Shown here piece by piece: positions 51,517 through 59,616 of a DNA stretch of 64,000 nucleotides. The notes under the pieces were generated by a model that ran no database searches, was not told where the DNA came from, and worked only from the letters and a program-made list of their open reading frames with translations. Within the stretch, counting starts at the first letter, position 1. Each line of letters begins with the position of its first letter. The translations under genes and the position numbers were made by a program. Origin of the DNA: Chlamydiota bacterium (GTDB taxonomy: Bacteria; Auribacterota; Tritonobacteria; UBA1439); assembly GCA_012729785.1 (NCBI GenBank), contig JAAYCL010000036.1, forward strand, positions 62,001 through 126,000, given 5' to 3'.

Positions 51517-52767
51517 ATGGCGCAGACACGCGGGCGCGAGAACATGAAGATCGTCATCGTGGGCCATATGGACCACGGCAAGTCCACCCTCATCGGGCGG
51601 CTCCTCTACGATACCCGTTCGCTCTCCCCCGACCGGATGGAGGTCATCCGGAAGACGTGCGAGGAGATGGGGAAGCCGGTCGAGTTCGCCTTCGTGATGG
51701 ACCACCTCCGCGAGGAGCGGGAGCGGGGGATGACGATCGACACCGCCCAGACCTTCTTCCACACCGCGCGCCGCGACTACGTGATCATCGACGCCCCCGG
51801 GCACAAGGAGTTCATGAAGAACATGATCACCGGGGCGAGCCAGGCCGAGACGTCCATCCTCATCGTGGATGTGCATGAAGGGGTGATGGAGCAGACGCGG
51901 CGGCACGCCTATGTGCTCGGGATGCTCAACCTGAGGAAGAACATCCTGGTCCTGAACAAGATGGACCTCGTCGGTTACGACAAGGCGGCGTTCGAGCGCG
52001 TGCGCGGCGAGATCGCCGCCTTCCTCAAACGTCTGGGGATCGCCCCCTCGTTCGTCATTCCGGTCTCGGGGACCGGCGGGGACAACTTCGCCTCCCCCTC
52101 CGGGAAGATGCCCTGGTACAAGGGGCCGACGCTCATCGACGCCCTCGACACCCTCGAAAAGGACCGGGACCTCAGGGAGAAGCCGCTCCGGATGCCCGTG
52201 CAGGACGTTTACGAGCGGGAGGCGGGGCGCATCGTCGCGGGCAGGATCGAATCCGGCTCGCTTCGCGAGGGGGACGCGGTGAGGATCTTCCCCGGGGAGG
52301 AGCGGGCGACCGTGGCGAAGGTTCTCGAGTTCGGCGCGACGCGCGCCTCCGCGGAGGCGGGGGAGTGCATCGGCGTGCTGCTCTCGGGGGGGGCGGCGCC
52401 GCGGCGCGGCGATCTCCTGGGAGCCCTCGGCGACCCCCCGCGCCTCGGTACGGCGGTCAGCGCGAACCTGTTCTGGATGGCCGCGGAGGCGTGCGCGGCA
52501 GGCGAGAGGCTCACGTTGCGCCTTGGAACGCAGGAGACGCCCTGCAGGATCGAAACGATCGGGAAGAGGATCGACTCCTCGACGCTCGACGTCATCGAGG
52601 AGAACGCCCGCGCGCTCGAAGAGACCGAGGTGGGCGAGGTCCTGGTCCGCACCGAACGCCCGGTCGCCTTCGAGCTCTTCAGCGACATCCCCGAATTGGG
52701 CCGTTTCGTCCTCGAGAGGGGGAACGACATCGTCGCCGGGGGGATCATCACCCGTCCCGGCCCCTGA
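51517..52767 (+). CDS. cysN: sulfate adenylyltransferase subunit 1 (GTPase)
   Basis: Predicted 416 residues, shorter than E. coli CysN (475). It is an EF-Tu-like GTPase: G1 GHMDHGKST, switch region [17 protein letters not shown]3 DAPGH, G4 NKMD, and two beta-barrel domains after about residue 215. GTP hydrolysis drives APS formation by CysD. There is no fused APS kinase (CysC) domain, and no kinase gene is in the window. It starts 25 nt after cysD and is followed after 16 nt by the third alkaline-phosphatase-superfamily gene. A different nucleotide-transfer reaction cannot be ruled out. Confidence 0.88.
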   Translation: MAQTRGRENMKIVIVGHMDHGKSTLIGRLLYDTRSLSPDRMEVIRKTCEEMGKPVEFAFVMDHLREERERGMTIDTAQTFFHTARRDYVIIDAPGHKEFMKNMITGASQAETSILIVDVHEGVMEQTRRHAYVLGMLNLRKNILVLNKMDLVGYDKAAFERVRGEIAAFLKRLGIAPSFVIPVSGTGGDNFASPSGKMPWYKGPTLIDALDTLEKDRDLREKPLRMPVQDVYEREAGRIVAGRIESGSLREGDAVRIFPGEERATVAKVLEFGATRASAEAGECIGVLLSGGAAPRRGDLLGALGDPPRLGTAVSANLFWMAAEACAAGERLTLRLGTQETPCRIETIGKRIDSSTLDVIEENARALEETEVGEVLVRTERPVAFELFSDIPELGRFVLERGNDIVAGGIITRPGP

Positions 52768-52783
52768 TCCAAAGGAGACCGGA

Positions 52784-54070
52784 ATGCCTCCCCGCCCGCG
52801 CGCGGTCATCGTCGGCCTCGACGGCGTACCCCACCGGCTCATCGAGCGGTACGCCTCCGACGGGACGATGCCGAACCTCGGGGCGATACTCGCGACCGGG
52901 ACGCTCCGGAGGATGGCCTCCTCCATCCCGGAGATCTCCTGTGTCGCCTGGAGCACGATCATCACCGGCAGGAACCCGGGCGTTCACGGCATCTACGGGT
53001 TCATGAACCTGCGGCCGGGCACCTACCAGTTCTCGTTTCCCGCGTTCGGAGACCTGAAGGCGCCTCCGTTCTGGGAGGAGATGCCGGACACGCGGGCCGC
53101 GATCGTCAACATCCCGGGCACCTATCCCGCGCGCACCATGAACGGGGTTACCGTGTCGGGTTTCGTAGCCCTCGACCTCGCGCGGGCGACATATCCGAAA
53201 CACCTCATCCCGGAGCTCGAGCGGCTCGGCTACCGGATCGACGTGGACGCGGCCAAGGGCCACTCCGACATCGACGCCTTCCTGCGCGACCTCGACGCGA
53301 CGCTCGAGGCGAGGATCCGGGCGGCCCGCTTCCTGCTCGCACGGGAGCGCTGGGATATCTTCTTCCTCGCCTTCACCGGGACCGACCGGCTCTCCCATTT
53401 CCTCTTCGAGGCGTTCGAGAACGACGCCCACCCCCGCGCCGGCGCCTTCCGGGCGCACTTCAAACGGATCGACGGCTATCTCGGCGAGCTGTACGAGACA
53501 GTCGGGGCCGACGATCTCCTTGTGCTGCTCTCCGACCACGGCTTCGACCTCGTCGAGACGGAGATCAACGTCAACAGGGCCCTCGCCGACGCCGGCTTTC
53601 TGAAGATCGCGAGCCCGACACGGGATTCGTTCGAAGGGGTGGGGGAGGGGAGCCGGGCGTTCGCCCTCGATCCCGCGCGGATTTATGTCAACCTCCGGGG
53701 GCGGTACCCGCGCGGATGCGTCGATCCCGGCGACCGGGAGCGCGTCGCCCGGGACGTCGCCGGCGCCCTCCAGGATCTCTCGGTGAACGGGAGGCCGGTG
53801 ATCCGCAGCGTCTTCTCGAGAGAGGAGCTCTATGCGGGGAGCCGGATCGCCGAGGCCCCCGATCTCGTGCTCCTGCCCCGGCGGGGGTTCGATCTGAAGG
53901 GGCGCCTCGCCGCACCGGCGCTGGTCTCCAGGGGCGTCTTCACCGGGATGCACACGCACGACGACGCGTTCCTCTTCGTGCGATCCTCGGCCATCCCGCC
54001 GTCGGAGATCCCCGCCGCGCCGTGGGTCGGGGATGTGCGCGCCCTCGTCGAGCGCGGGCTCGCCGGCTAG
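52784..54070 (+). CDS. soluble alkaline-phosphatase-superfamily protein
   Basis: Predicted 428 residues with no signal peptide or transmembrane helix, so probably cytoplasmic. VIVGLDGVPHRLIERY gives the first metal Asp. SCVAWSTIITG holds the Ser that aligns with the candidate nucleophile of the two paralogues upstream. LLSDHGFD and the late THDDAFL add metal ligands, and FTGTDRLSHFLFE is typical of type I phosphodiesterase/nucleotide pyrophosphatase relatives. It is likely transcribed with cysDN (AAAGGAGA ribosome site, 16-nt gap). It could act on APS, a nucleotide sugar or a sulfate or phosphate ester. Confidence 0.82.
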   Translation: MPPRPRAVIVGLDGVPHRLIERYASDGTMPNLGAILATGTLRRMASSIPEISCVAWSTIITGRNPGVHGIYGFMNLRPGTYQFSFPAFGDLKAPPFWEEMPDTRAAIVNIPGTYPARTMNGVTVSGFVALDLARATYPKHLIPELERLGYRIDVDAAKGHSDIDAFLRDLDATLEARIRAARFLLARERWDIFFLAFTGTDRLSHFLFEAFENDAHPRAGAFRAHFKRIDGYLGELYETVGADDLLVLLSDHGFDLVETEINVNRALADAGFLKIASPTRDSFEGVGEGSRAFALDPARIYVNLRGRYPRGCVDPGDRERVARDVAGALQDLSVNGRPVIRSVFSREELYAGSRIAEAPDLVLLPRRGFDLKGRLAAPALVSRGVFTGMHTHDDAFLFVRSSAIPPSEIPAAPWVGDVRALVERGLAG

Positions 54071-54215
54071 TGCCGCCGTTTCGGGCGCCTCCGCTTCGTC
54101 ATCGTGCCCCCCGCCTGTCGAGGAGGAAGGGCGCCGTGCGCCGGATGGGTCGATCCCGGGGCGGGGGAGCGGATCGCCCTCAGGCCATCTGACCGATCAC
54201 GGCGGCCGGCCGTTC

Positions 54216-54224
54216 TGCTACAAT
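54216..54224 (+). promoter_or_regulatory. extended -10 promoter before the nucleotide-sugar dehydrogenase
   Basis: TGC directly before TACAAT (54219-54224), 44 nt before the start at 54268. No good -35 is present. The rest of 54071-54215 shows no gene. Confidence 0.5.
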
Positions 54225-54267
54225 ACCCCTTTGCAGCCGGATGCCGCGGCGCTGAAAGGAAGGCAGG

Positions 54268-55917
54268 ATGAACGCGAACAAGCGGCTCTACTCGATCAGC
54301 CCCTCCGGGGCTAAATTCCCGCTGCCCCGTCCGGAGGAGTACCCCAGGGAGTTCGCCCGGGTGAAGAAACTCGCCGCGGCCCACCGAAAGGAGAAGCGGG
54401 AGGTCGTGGTGGTGATGGGGGTCGGGTTCGTCGGCGCCGTGATGGCGGCGATCGTCGCGGACAGCAGGGGGAAGGGCGGCAGGCCGTCGAAGTTCGTGAT
54501 CGGGATGCAGCGCCCGAGCGTCCGCTCCTACTGGAAGATACCGCTCCTCAACCGCGGCGTCCCCCCGGTGGAGGCGGAGGACCCCGAGGTGGCGCGGATC
54601 ATCCGCCGCTGCGTCCTCGAGACGAAGACCCTTGTCGCGACCTGGGTCTACGACGTGCTCTCCCTCGCCGACGTGGTCGTCGTGGACGTCCAGTGCGACT
54701 ACGCCAAGTACGCCCTCGGCGACGTGCGCAAGGGGTGGGCCGACATCGCCGCCCTCGAGGAGTCGCTGGAGATCATCGCCCGGCATATCCGGCCGGAGAC
54801 GCTGGTCCTCATCGAGACGACCGTGCCCCCCGGGACGACCGAGCAGGTGGCGTACCCGATCATGCGGAAAACGTTCCGGAAGCGCGGCATCGCCTCCGAT
54901 CCGCTCCTCGCCCACAGCTACGAGCGGGTGATGCCGGGGAAGGAGTACGTCGCCAGCATCCGCGACTTCTGGCGCGTCTGCAGCGGGATCAATCCCCGGG
55001 CCCGGGAACGGGTGGTGCGGTTCTTGAACGAAATCCTGAACACGAAGCGGTACCCGCTCACCGTCCTGGACCGTCCGATCGAGTCGGAGACCGCGAAGAT
55101 CGTCGAGAACAGCTACCGCGCCGCCTGCCTCGCGTTCCTCGACGAGTGGAGTCTCTTCGCCGAGCGGAACGGCGTGGACCTGGTCAAGGTGATCAACGCG
55201 ATCAAGGTGCGCCCCACGCACTCCAACATCATCTTCCCGGGCCCCGGCATCGGCGGCTACTGCCTGCCGAAGGACGGCGGGCTCGGGATGTGGGCCTACC
55301 GGCATATCCTGGGCTTCGAGGACGAGATCTTCAAGATCACCCCGCTCGCCATCGACATCAACGACACGCGAGGCCTCCATGCGGCCCAGATCACGCGGGA
55401 CGCCCTGCGGAACATGAACCGCCCGGTCGCCGCGGCGGAGATCCTGCTCCTCGGCGCCTCGTATCGCGAGGACGTCGGCGACACCCGCTACAGCGGGTCC
55501 GAGATCATTGCGCGGCGCCTCTCGGAGATGGGGGCGGAGATCAGGGTCCATGACCCGTACGTGCGGTCGTGGCCGGAGCTGGAGAAGCAGGAGTCGTACC
55601 CCGGGAAGGGGCACGGGAAGAAGGGGTTCTTCCGCGGGCAAAACCGGCTCGCGGAGGTGCGGGTCTGCAGCGACCTCGAGAAGGGGCTCTCCGGCGCGGA
55701 CGCGGTGATCTTCGCCGTCCGGCACGCGCCGTATCTGCGCCTCGATCCCGACGAGGTGGTCCGCATGATCGGGGGGGCCGCCGCGATCATCGACTGCTTC
55801 GGCATGCTCGACGACGCGAAGATCAAGCGGTACTTCGAGCTCGGCTGCGAGGTGAAGGGGCTGGGGCGCGGGCATATCCAGCGGATCAAGGACGAGGTGC
55901 GGAGGGAGCGGCGGTAG
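54268..55917 (+). CDS. UDP-glucose/GDP-mannose dehydrogenase family protein with N-terminal extension
   Basis: Predicted 549 residues, about 110 longer than typical members. After an extension of about 44 residues comes the NAD-binding motif VVVMGVGFVGAVMAA, an ETTVPPGTTEQV loop, the catalytic Cys332 in GPGIGGYCLPKDG, and a C-terminal substrate domain with GASYREDVGDTRYSGS and VHDPYV. These match 6-dehydrogenases that oxidise UDP-GlcNAc, UDP-ManNAc or UDP-glucose to uronic acids. A Lys/Gly-rich insert (about residues 436-455) is unusual. It probably supplies a uronic acid for the surface glycan. AAAGGAAGG precedes the ATG. Confidence 0.87.
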   Translation: MNANKRLYSISPSGAKFPLPRPEEYPREFARVKKLAAAHRKEKREVVVVMGVGFVGAVMAAIVADSRGKGGRPSKFVIGMQRPSVRSYWKIPLLNRGVPPVEAEDPEVARIIRRCVLETKTLVATWVYDVLSLADVVVVDVQCDYAKYALGDVRKGWADIAALEESLEIIARHIRPETLVLIETTVPPGTTEQVAYPIMRKTFRKRGIASDPLLAHSYERVMPGKEYVASIRDFWRVCSGINPRARERVVRFLNEILNTKRYPLTVLDRPIESETAKIVENSYRAACLAFLDEWSLFAERNGVDLVKVINAIKVRPTHSNIIFPGPGIGGYCLPKDGGLGMWAYRHILGFEDEIFKITPLAIDINDTRGLHAAQITRDALRNMNRPVAAAEILLLGASYREDVGDTRYSGSEIIARRLSEMGAEIRVHDPYVRSWPELEKQESYPGKGHGKKGFFRGQNRLAEVRVCSDLEKGLSGADAVIFAVRHAPYLRLDPDEVVRMIGGAAAIIDCFGMLDDAKIKRYFELGCEVKGLGRGHIQRIKDEVRRERR

Positions 55918-55927
55918 GCTTGCGAAG

Positions 55928-56866
55928 TCAGCGACCGGGGTGCGGCGGCGGGGCAGCCGTCTTCCCGCAGACCTCCCGCGCGACGAAGCGCGCCAGGGAG
56001 CCGCAGATGCTCTGCGCCACGTCGTCGGGAACCCCCTCCGGCGTTCTCGATTTGAACCGCATGTCGCACTGGTCGTTGACATAGTCGACCGAGACCCACC
56101 GCATCGAATCGGTCAGGGCGATCTCGGTCGAGAAGAAGTTCAACCGCGCGATCGCGCGGATCTCGCGCGTGATCGCCTCCATCCTCCCCAGCCCCCATCG
56201 CGCCGCCTCGTCCGTCGTCACCCGTTCGTAGATGTGCCGTTGCGGGTCCCACCAGCAGAGCAGGGTGTCACCCCCGGCGTAGTAGGCGCGGAACCAGGCC
56301 TTCCTCCCCTCGATGAGCCTCGGGACGATATTCTCCTGGACGAGGATCCGGTCGTGCCTGAACTCCATCCGCGCCGCCTGCACCTCCGCGAGGGAACGCG
56401 CGCCCACCAGGACCCCGAGGCCGCCGCCTCCGTGCGCGGGCTTGACGATGAACGGAACCCCCAGCTCCCCGAGGACGGGGAGCGCCTCCGCGGGGTCGTC
56501 GTCCCTGAAGACCGGCAGGATGATTGTGCGGGGGACGTCGATGCCGCGGATCGAGAACTCGTGGTGCATCGCGGCCTTGTCGATCGCCCGCTCGACGTCG
56601 GGGAGCGGGTTCACGCAGAGCGTCTCCGTGTTTCCGAGCGCGGCGGCGAGCGGGACGAAAGCGGGGTTCGTGTCGGAGGCGCGGTCGAAGAACGCCCTAA
56701 AGGCGAGCTCCCCCGAGGCCACCGCGCGCTCGATCTCGGCGAGGCTCCCGGGATCCACGACGCAGGTGGAGAGGCCGCACCCCAGGCAGTTCCGGCGGAG
56801 GAGGGCGATGAAATCCTTGTCGTACTTCCATTCCCAGGCGATGCAGATATCGAGTGTCGTGGTCAT
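55928..56866 (-). CDS. ATP-grasp family protein
   Basis: Predicted 312 residues. The ATP-grasp glycine-rich loop is visible as PFIVKPAHGGGGLGVLVGA near residue 145, followed by ILVQENIVP, and the C-terminal metal and nucleotide residues in VSVDYVNDQCDMR. This resembles RimK/carbamoyl-phosphate-like ligases that join a carboxylate to an amine. The N-terminal part is a Rossmann-like pre-ATP-grasp domain (LDICIAWEWKYDKDF), with CLGCGLSTC as a Cys-rich stretch. The substrate is unknown. It lies 40 nt after the zinc-ribbon/TPR gene on the same strand and converges with the dehydrogenase (10 nt between stops). Confidence 0.75.
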   Translation of the reverse strand: MTTTLDICIAWEWKYDKDFIALLRRNCLGCGLSTCVVDPGSLAEIERAVASGELAFRAFFDRASDTNPAFVPLAAALGNTETLCVNPLPDVERAIDKAAMHHEFSIRGIDVPRTIILPVFRDDDPAEALPVLGELGVPFIVKPAHGGGGLGVLVGARSLAEVQAARMEFRHDRILVQENIVPRLIEGRKAWFRAYYAGGDTLLCWWDPQRHIYERVTTDEAARWGLGRMEAITREIRAIARLNFFSTEIALTDSMRWVSVDYVNDQCDMRFKSRTPEGVPDDVAQSICGSLARFVAREVCGKTAAPPPHPGR

Positions 56867-56906
56867 CGCGTGTAGCGGCTGCGGGGCGGGGGCGCGCCCT
56901 CGGGAG

Positions 56907-57809
56907 TCAGGTGGCGTCGCGTGTCCCCAGCGTGTTGAGTGTTTCGATCTCGCGGGGGCTCAGATACGAGCGGGCCTCCGGCGCGAGGGGGCGGCCTGTC
57001 TCCCTCACCCGGCGGACGAGGTCGCGGTAGACGGCGGTGAGGCCGATCTCGCAGTTGTACGAATTCCCGGCCCTCAAGAGGATCCCCTTCTTGTAGTGCC
57101 TGACCGCCTCCTCGATGCGGCCGCTCTGGAAGCAGCAGCGCCCGAGGTAGGCGTAGGCGAGGGCGAGCTTGAAATCTTTGTGCTTGCTCCTGAGGAGCGA
57201 AAGATTCTCCTCCATGAAACGCGCCACCGGCTGCAGGAGATCGATCGCCTTGTCGTAATCCCCCTTCCGGTCCGCGTAGTGTGTCGCCTTGTCGAACGCC
57301 CTGAGGAACCAGCCGTACCGGTCGTTGAAGACGCGCAGGAACCTCTCCGGCGGGAGGGGGAAGATCCTCCCCGCCCCGTCGGGCGCCGGGGCGGTCGGGG
57401 CGCCGCAGTCGGGACACGCCTCGGCGGCACGGTCCGCGAGCGTCCCGCACGAAGGGCAGACCATCCGGGCGTCCGAGACGGGATCCGCCTGCATCCGCTC
57501 CGCCGACTCCGTCTCCTCGTGCAGGAGGAGGTGGATCCGGCCCTGTATCCCCTCGAGGTAGTCGGGGCCCTCCTCCGCCGTCCGGGGGGGCGCCTCGTGC
57601 GGGGGTGCCGTCTTCTCGGGCAAGGCGGGGAGGGCGAGCTCGAGCTCGTCGAGTCTCCTCCGAAAGTCGTCAAGCTCCTTCCCCAGCGCCTCGACCCGCT
57701 CCCTGAACTCCGCGAGGCGGGCAAGACAGGCGCGCCGCGCCCCCTGCGCCTCCGGTGCCGCGGAGGCGGATTCCCCGTCGCCGCGCGCGCGCTGCCTGTC
57801 AATCTCCAT
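56907..57809 (-). CDS. zinc-ribbon and TPR protein
   Basis: Predicted 300 residues, unrecognised as a whole. A coiled coil (about 26-60) is followed by an acidic Pro-rich stretch, a zinc ribbon with CPSC and CPDC (Cys118/121/132/135), and a tetratricopeptide-like helical region (about 200-265) with KLALAYAYLGRCCFQSGRIEEAVRHY in two joined helices. No catalytic motif is seen, so a scaffold or regulatory role is likely. The ATG has GGAGGGGG upstream. It lies between the propeller gene and the ATP-grasp gene on the same strand. Confidence 0.72.
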   Translation of the reverse strand: MEIDRQRARGDGESASAAPEAQGARRACLARLAEFRERVEALGKELDDFRRRLDELELALPALPEKTAPPHEAPPRTAEEGPDYLEGIQGRIHLLLHEETESAERMQADPVSDARMVCPSCGTLADRAAEACPDCGAPTAPAPDGAGRIFPLPPERFLRVFNDRYGWFLRAFDKATHYADRKGDYDKAIDLLQPVARFMEENLSLLRSKHKDFKLALAYAYLGRCCFQSGRIEEAVRHYKKGILLRAGNSYNCEIGLTAVYRDLVRRVRETGRPLAPEARSYLSPREIETLNTLGTRDAT

Positions 57810-57872
57810 GGGACCCCCTCCGGGCGCGGCCGTGTTTGAAGGATGCGCCGCGTCGCCGGACGGCCGCGGCCG

Positions 57873-59444
57873 TTACTGTACGATGACCTGCGCCTGGGCG
57901 TAGTACTGGTACACCGCGTTCTCGATCGCCGGCCGCGCGCCCTTGGGCACGAACCCCGCGGTCACCGTGTAGGTTCCCGATATCCCCCGCGGGATCCGGG
58001 GGAGCGAAAAGAGGGTGCCCTCGTAGGCGAAATCGAGGCCGTACATCTTCCTGGCCATCGGCCGTATCCCGGAAACGAGCTCCATCGGCCGGCCGAGGAC
58101 GAACGAGTAGGTCCCCGCGGGGCCGGAGATGACGCCGTACGCGTCGACGATGAAGCCGAGCGGCTGGATCTGCACGCGGACGCTGAACGGCTCCCCTGCG
58201 CTGGCCGAGTGGCTGCTGAGGAAAAGGCGGAAACGCGGCGTCGGCACGGGCGTCGGCGACGGGGAGGGGGTCGGGGTGGGCGAGGGGCCGAACGTGGGCG
58301 TGGGCGGCGGAGGGCCGCCGCCGAAGACGTATAGGCACCTGTCGAGGGAACCGACGCTCACCCTGCTGTCGGCCCAGATCACGGGGGAGGAGGAGACGGC
58401 GTCGGAGGCCTTGTAGCTCCACGCGAGGACGCCGGAGGAGGCGATCGCGTAGATGAACGCCCCGTCGCAGCCGAAGTAGACCATGCCGTCCGAGGAGAGG
58501 GCGGGGGAGGAGTTGATCTCGAGGGAGGCGGTGTACGACCAGCGCAGGGCCCCCTTCGAGTCGAGCGCGTAGAGGATCTTGTCCTTCGACCCGATCCAGA
58601 TATCCCCCGAGGCGGCGATCGCGGGCGAGGAGTCCACGAGCCCGGCGGTCTGGTAGCTCCAGGAGAAGCCGCCCGAGGAGGAGACCGAATAGACCCGGTG
58701 ATCGTGCGCCCCGAAGACCAGGCTGCCGTCGGGCGCGATCGCGGGGGAGGAGTTGATGCCGCCGTACTCGGAGCTGAAGGACCAGACGAGGGTCCCGACG
58801 CTGTTGAGCGCGTAGAAGACGCTGATGGCGGCGCCGTAGTGGATCGTGCCGTCGGAGGAGATCGCCGGGGAGGAGTGCACCGCGCCGCTGGAGTAGTAGC
58901 TCCAGAGGAATGTCCCGGTGGAGGAGAACGCGTACAGGTTCATGTCGTCGCTGCCGAGCGCGATGAGGCCGTCGTCGGAGATGGCCGGGGAACTCGAGAC
59001 CGGATCCGCAGCCTGGTAGCTCCAGATGAAGGCGCCGCTTTTCGTCAGGGCGAGGATCCGGGCGCTCTCCGAACCGACGACGATCGAGCCGTCATCGGCG
59101 ATCGCCGGAGAGGAGGCGACCTTGTCCCCGCACTGGTAGCTCCAGAGGAATGCGCCGGCCGGGGTGAAGGAGTAGAGGCGCGTGTCATCCGACCCCACGT
59201 AGAGCTCGCCGTCCGTGCCGAGCGCGACGGAGGAAACGATCCCTTCGCCCGCCTGGTAGCTCCAGGAGAGCGTTCCGTTGAGCGTCCCCTGGCGGCCGCT
59301 GAGGCCGGTGCGCCGCGCATCGCGGCGGAACATCGGCCACTCAGAGGCGGCGGGCTGCGCGCTGCAGGCGGAGCTTATGAGGAACGGGAGGGCGGTGACG
59401 ACAGCGGCGACAAGCGCGGGAGCGACGGCAGCGCGCGGCCTCAT
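57873..59444 (-). CDS. secreted eight-bladed PQQ-like beta-propeller protein
   Basis: Predicted 523 residues. A signal peptide (about 1-30) leads to a SEWPMFRRDARRTG start as in BamB/quinoprotein-like proteins. Eight repeats of about 40 residues follow, each with a WSY or WSF triplet, SSPAI and DG..Y.GS.D..LYA, enough to close an eight-bladed propeller. A Pro/Thr-rich linker (PTPTPSPSPTPVPTP) then joins a C-terminal beta domain of about 115 residues. It should act outside the cytoplasm in binding or scaffolding; no enzymatic residues are evident. ATG 59444 is preferred over 59450 because of spacing to GGGGAGG. Confidence 0.85.
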   Translation of the reverse strand: MRPRAAVAPALVAAVVTALPFLISSACSAQPAASEWPMFRRDARRTGLSGRQGTLNGTLSWSYQAGEGIVSSVALGTDGELYVGSDDTRLYSFTPAGAFLWSYQCGDKVASSPAIADDGSIVVGSESARILALTKSGAFIWSYQAADPVSSSPAISDDGLIALGSDDMNLYAFSSTGTFLWSYYSSGAVHSSPAISSDGTIHYGAAISVFYALNSVGTLVWSFSSEYGGINSSPAIAPDGSLVFGAHDHRVYSVSSSGGFSWSYQTAGLVDSSPAIAASGDIWIGSKDKILYALDSKGALRWSYTASLEINSSPALSSDGMVYFGCDGAFIYAIASSGVLAWSYKASDAVSSSPVIWADSRVSVGSLDRCLYVFGGGPPPPTPTFGPSPTPTPSPSPTPVPTPRFRLFLSSHSASAGEPFSVRVQIQPLGFIVDAYGVISGPAGTYSFVLGRPMELVSGIRPMARKMYGLDFAYEGTLFSLPRIPRGISGTYTVTAGFVPKGARPAIENAVYQYYAQAQVIVQ

Positions 59445-59473
59445 AGGCATCCTCCCCTGTGGGCGACGCTATG

Positions 59474-59482
59474 AGCATAGCA
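59474..59482 (-). promoter_or_regulatory. extended -10 promoter for the propeller gene
   Basis: On the minus strand TGC (59482-59480) is followed directly by TATGCT (59479-59474), 30 nt before the start at 59444. The -35 is weak. The spacing gives a leader of about 24 nt that contains GGGGAGG. Confidence 0.5.
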
Positions 59483-59616
59483 CAGCCGCCCCCCCGCACG
59501 GAAGGGGGAAGCGCCGCCCTCTGTCCGCGTTCCGTCCTCGCGAATCGGGCCGCGGAGCGGCTCACCGCCCTCCGCGGCCTCTCGTTGCCGCAGCGTGCGG
59601 ACAACCGTCACGCCGG

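Noticed and set aside
50688-52767. Sulfate assimilation operon
   Set aside because: Only CysD and CysN are present. Without CysC, CysH, CysIJ or a sulfate transporter nearby, assimilation is not supported as the local function.
54067-56082. A 671-residue minus-strand open frame
   Set aside because: It is antisense to the nucleotide-sugar dehydrogenase, which has complete motifs. The shadow lacks a ribosome site and recognisable features.
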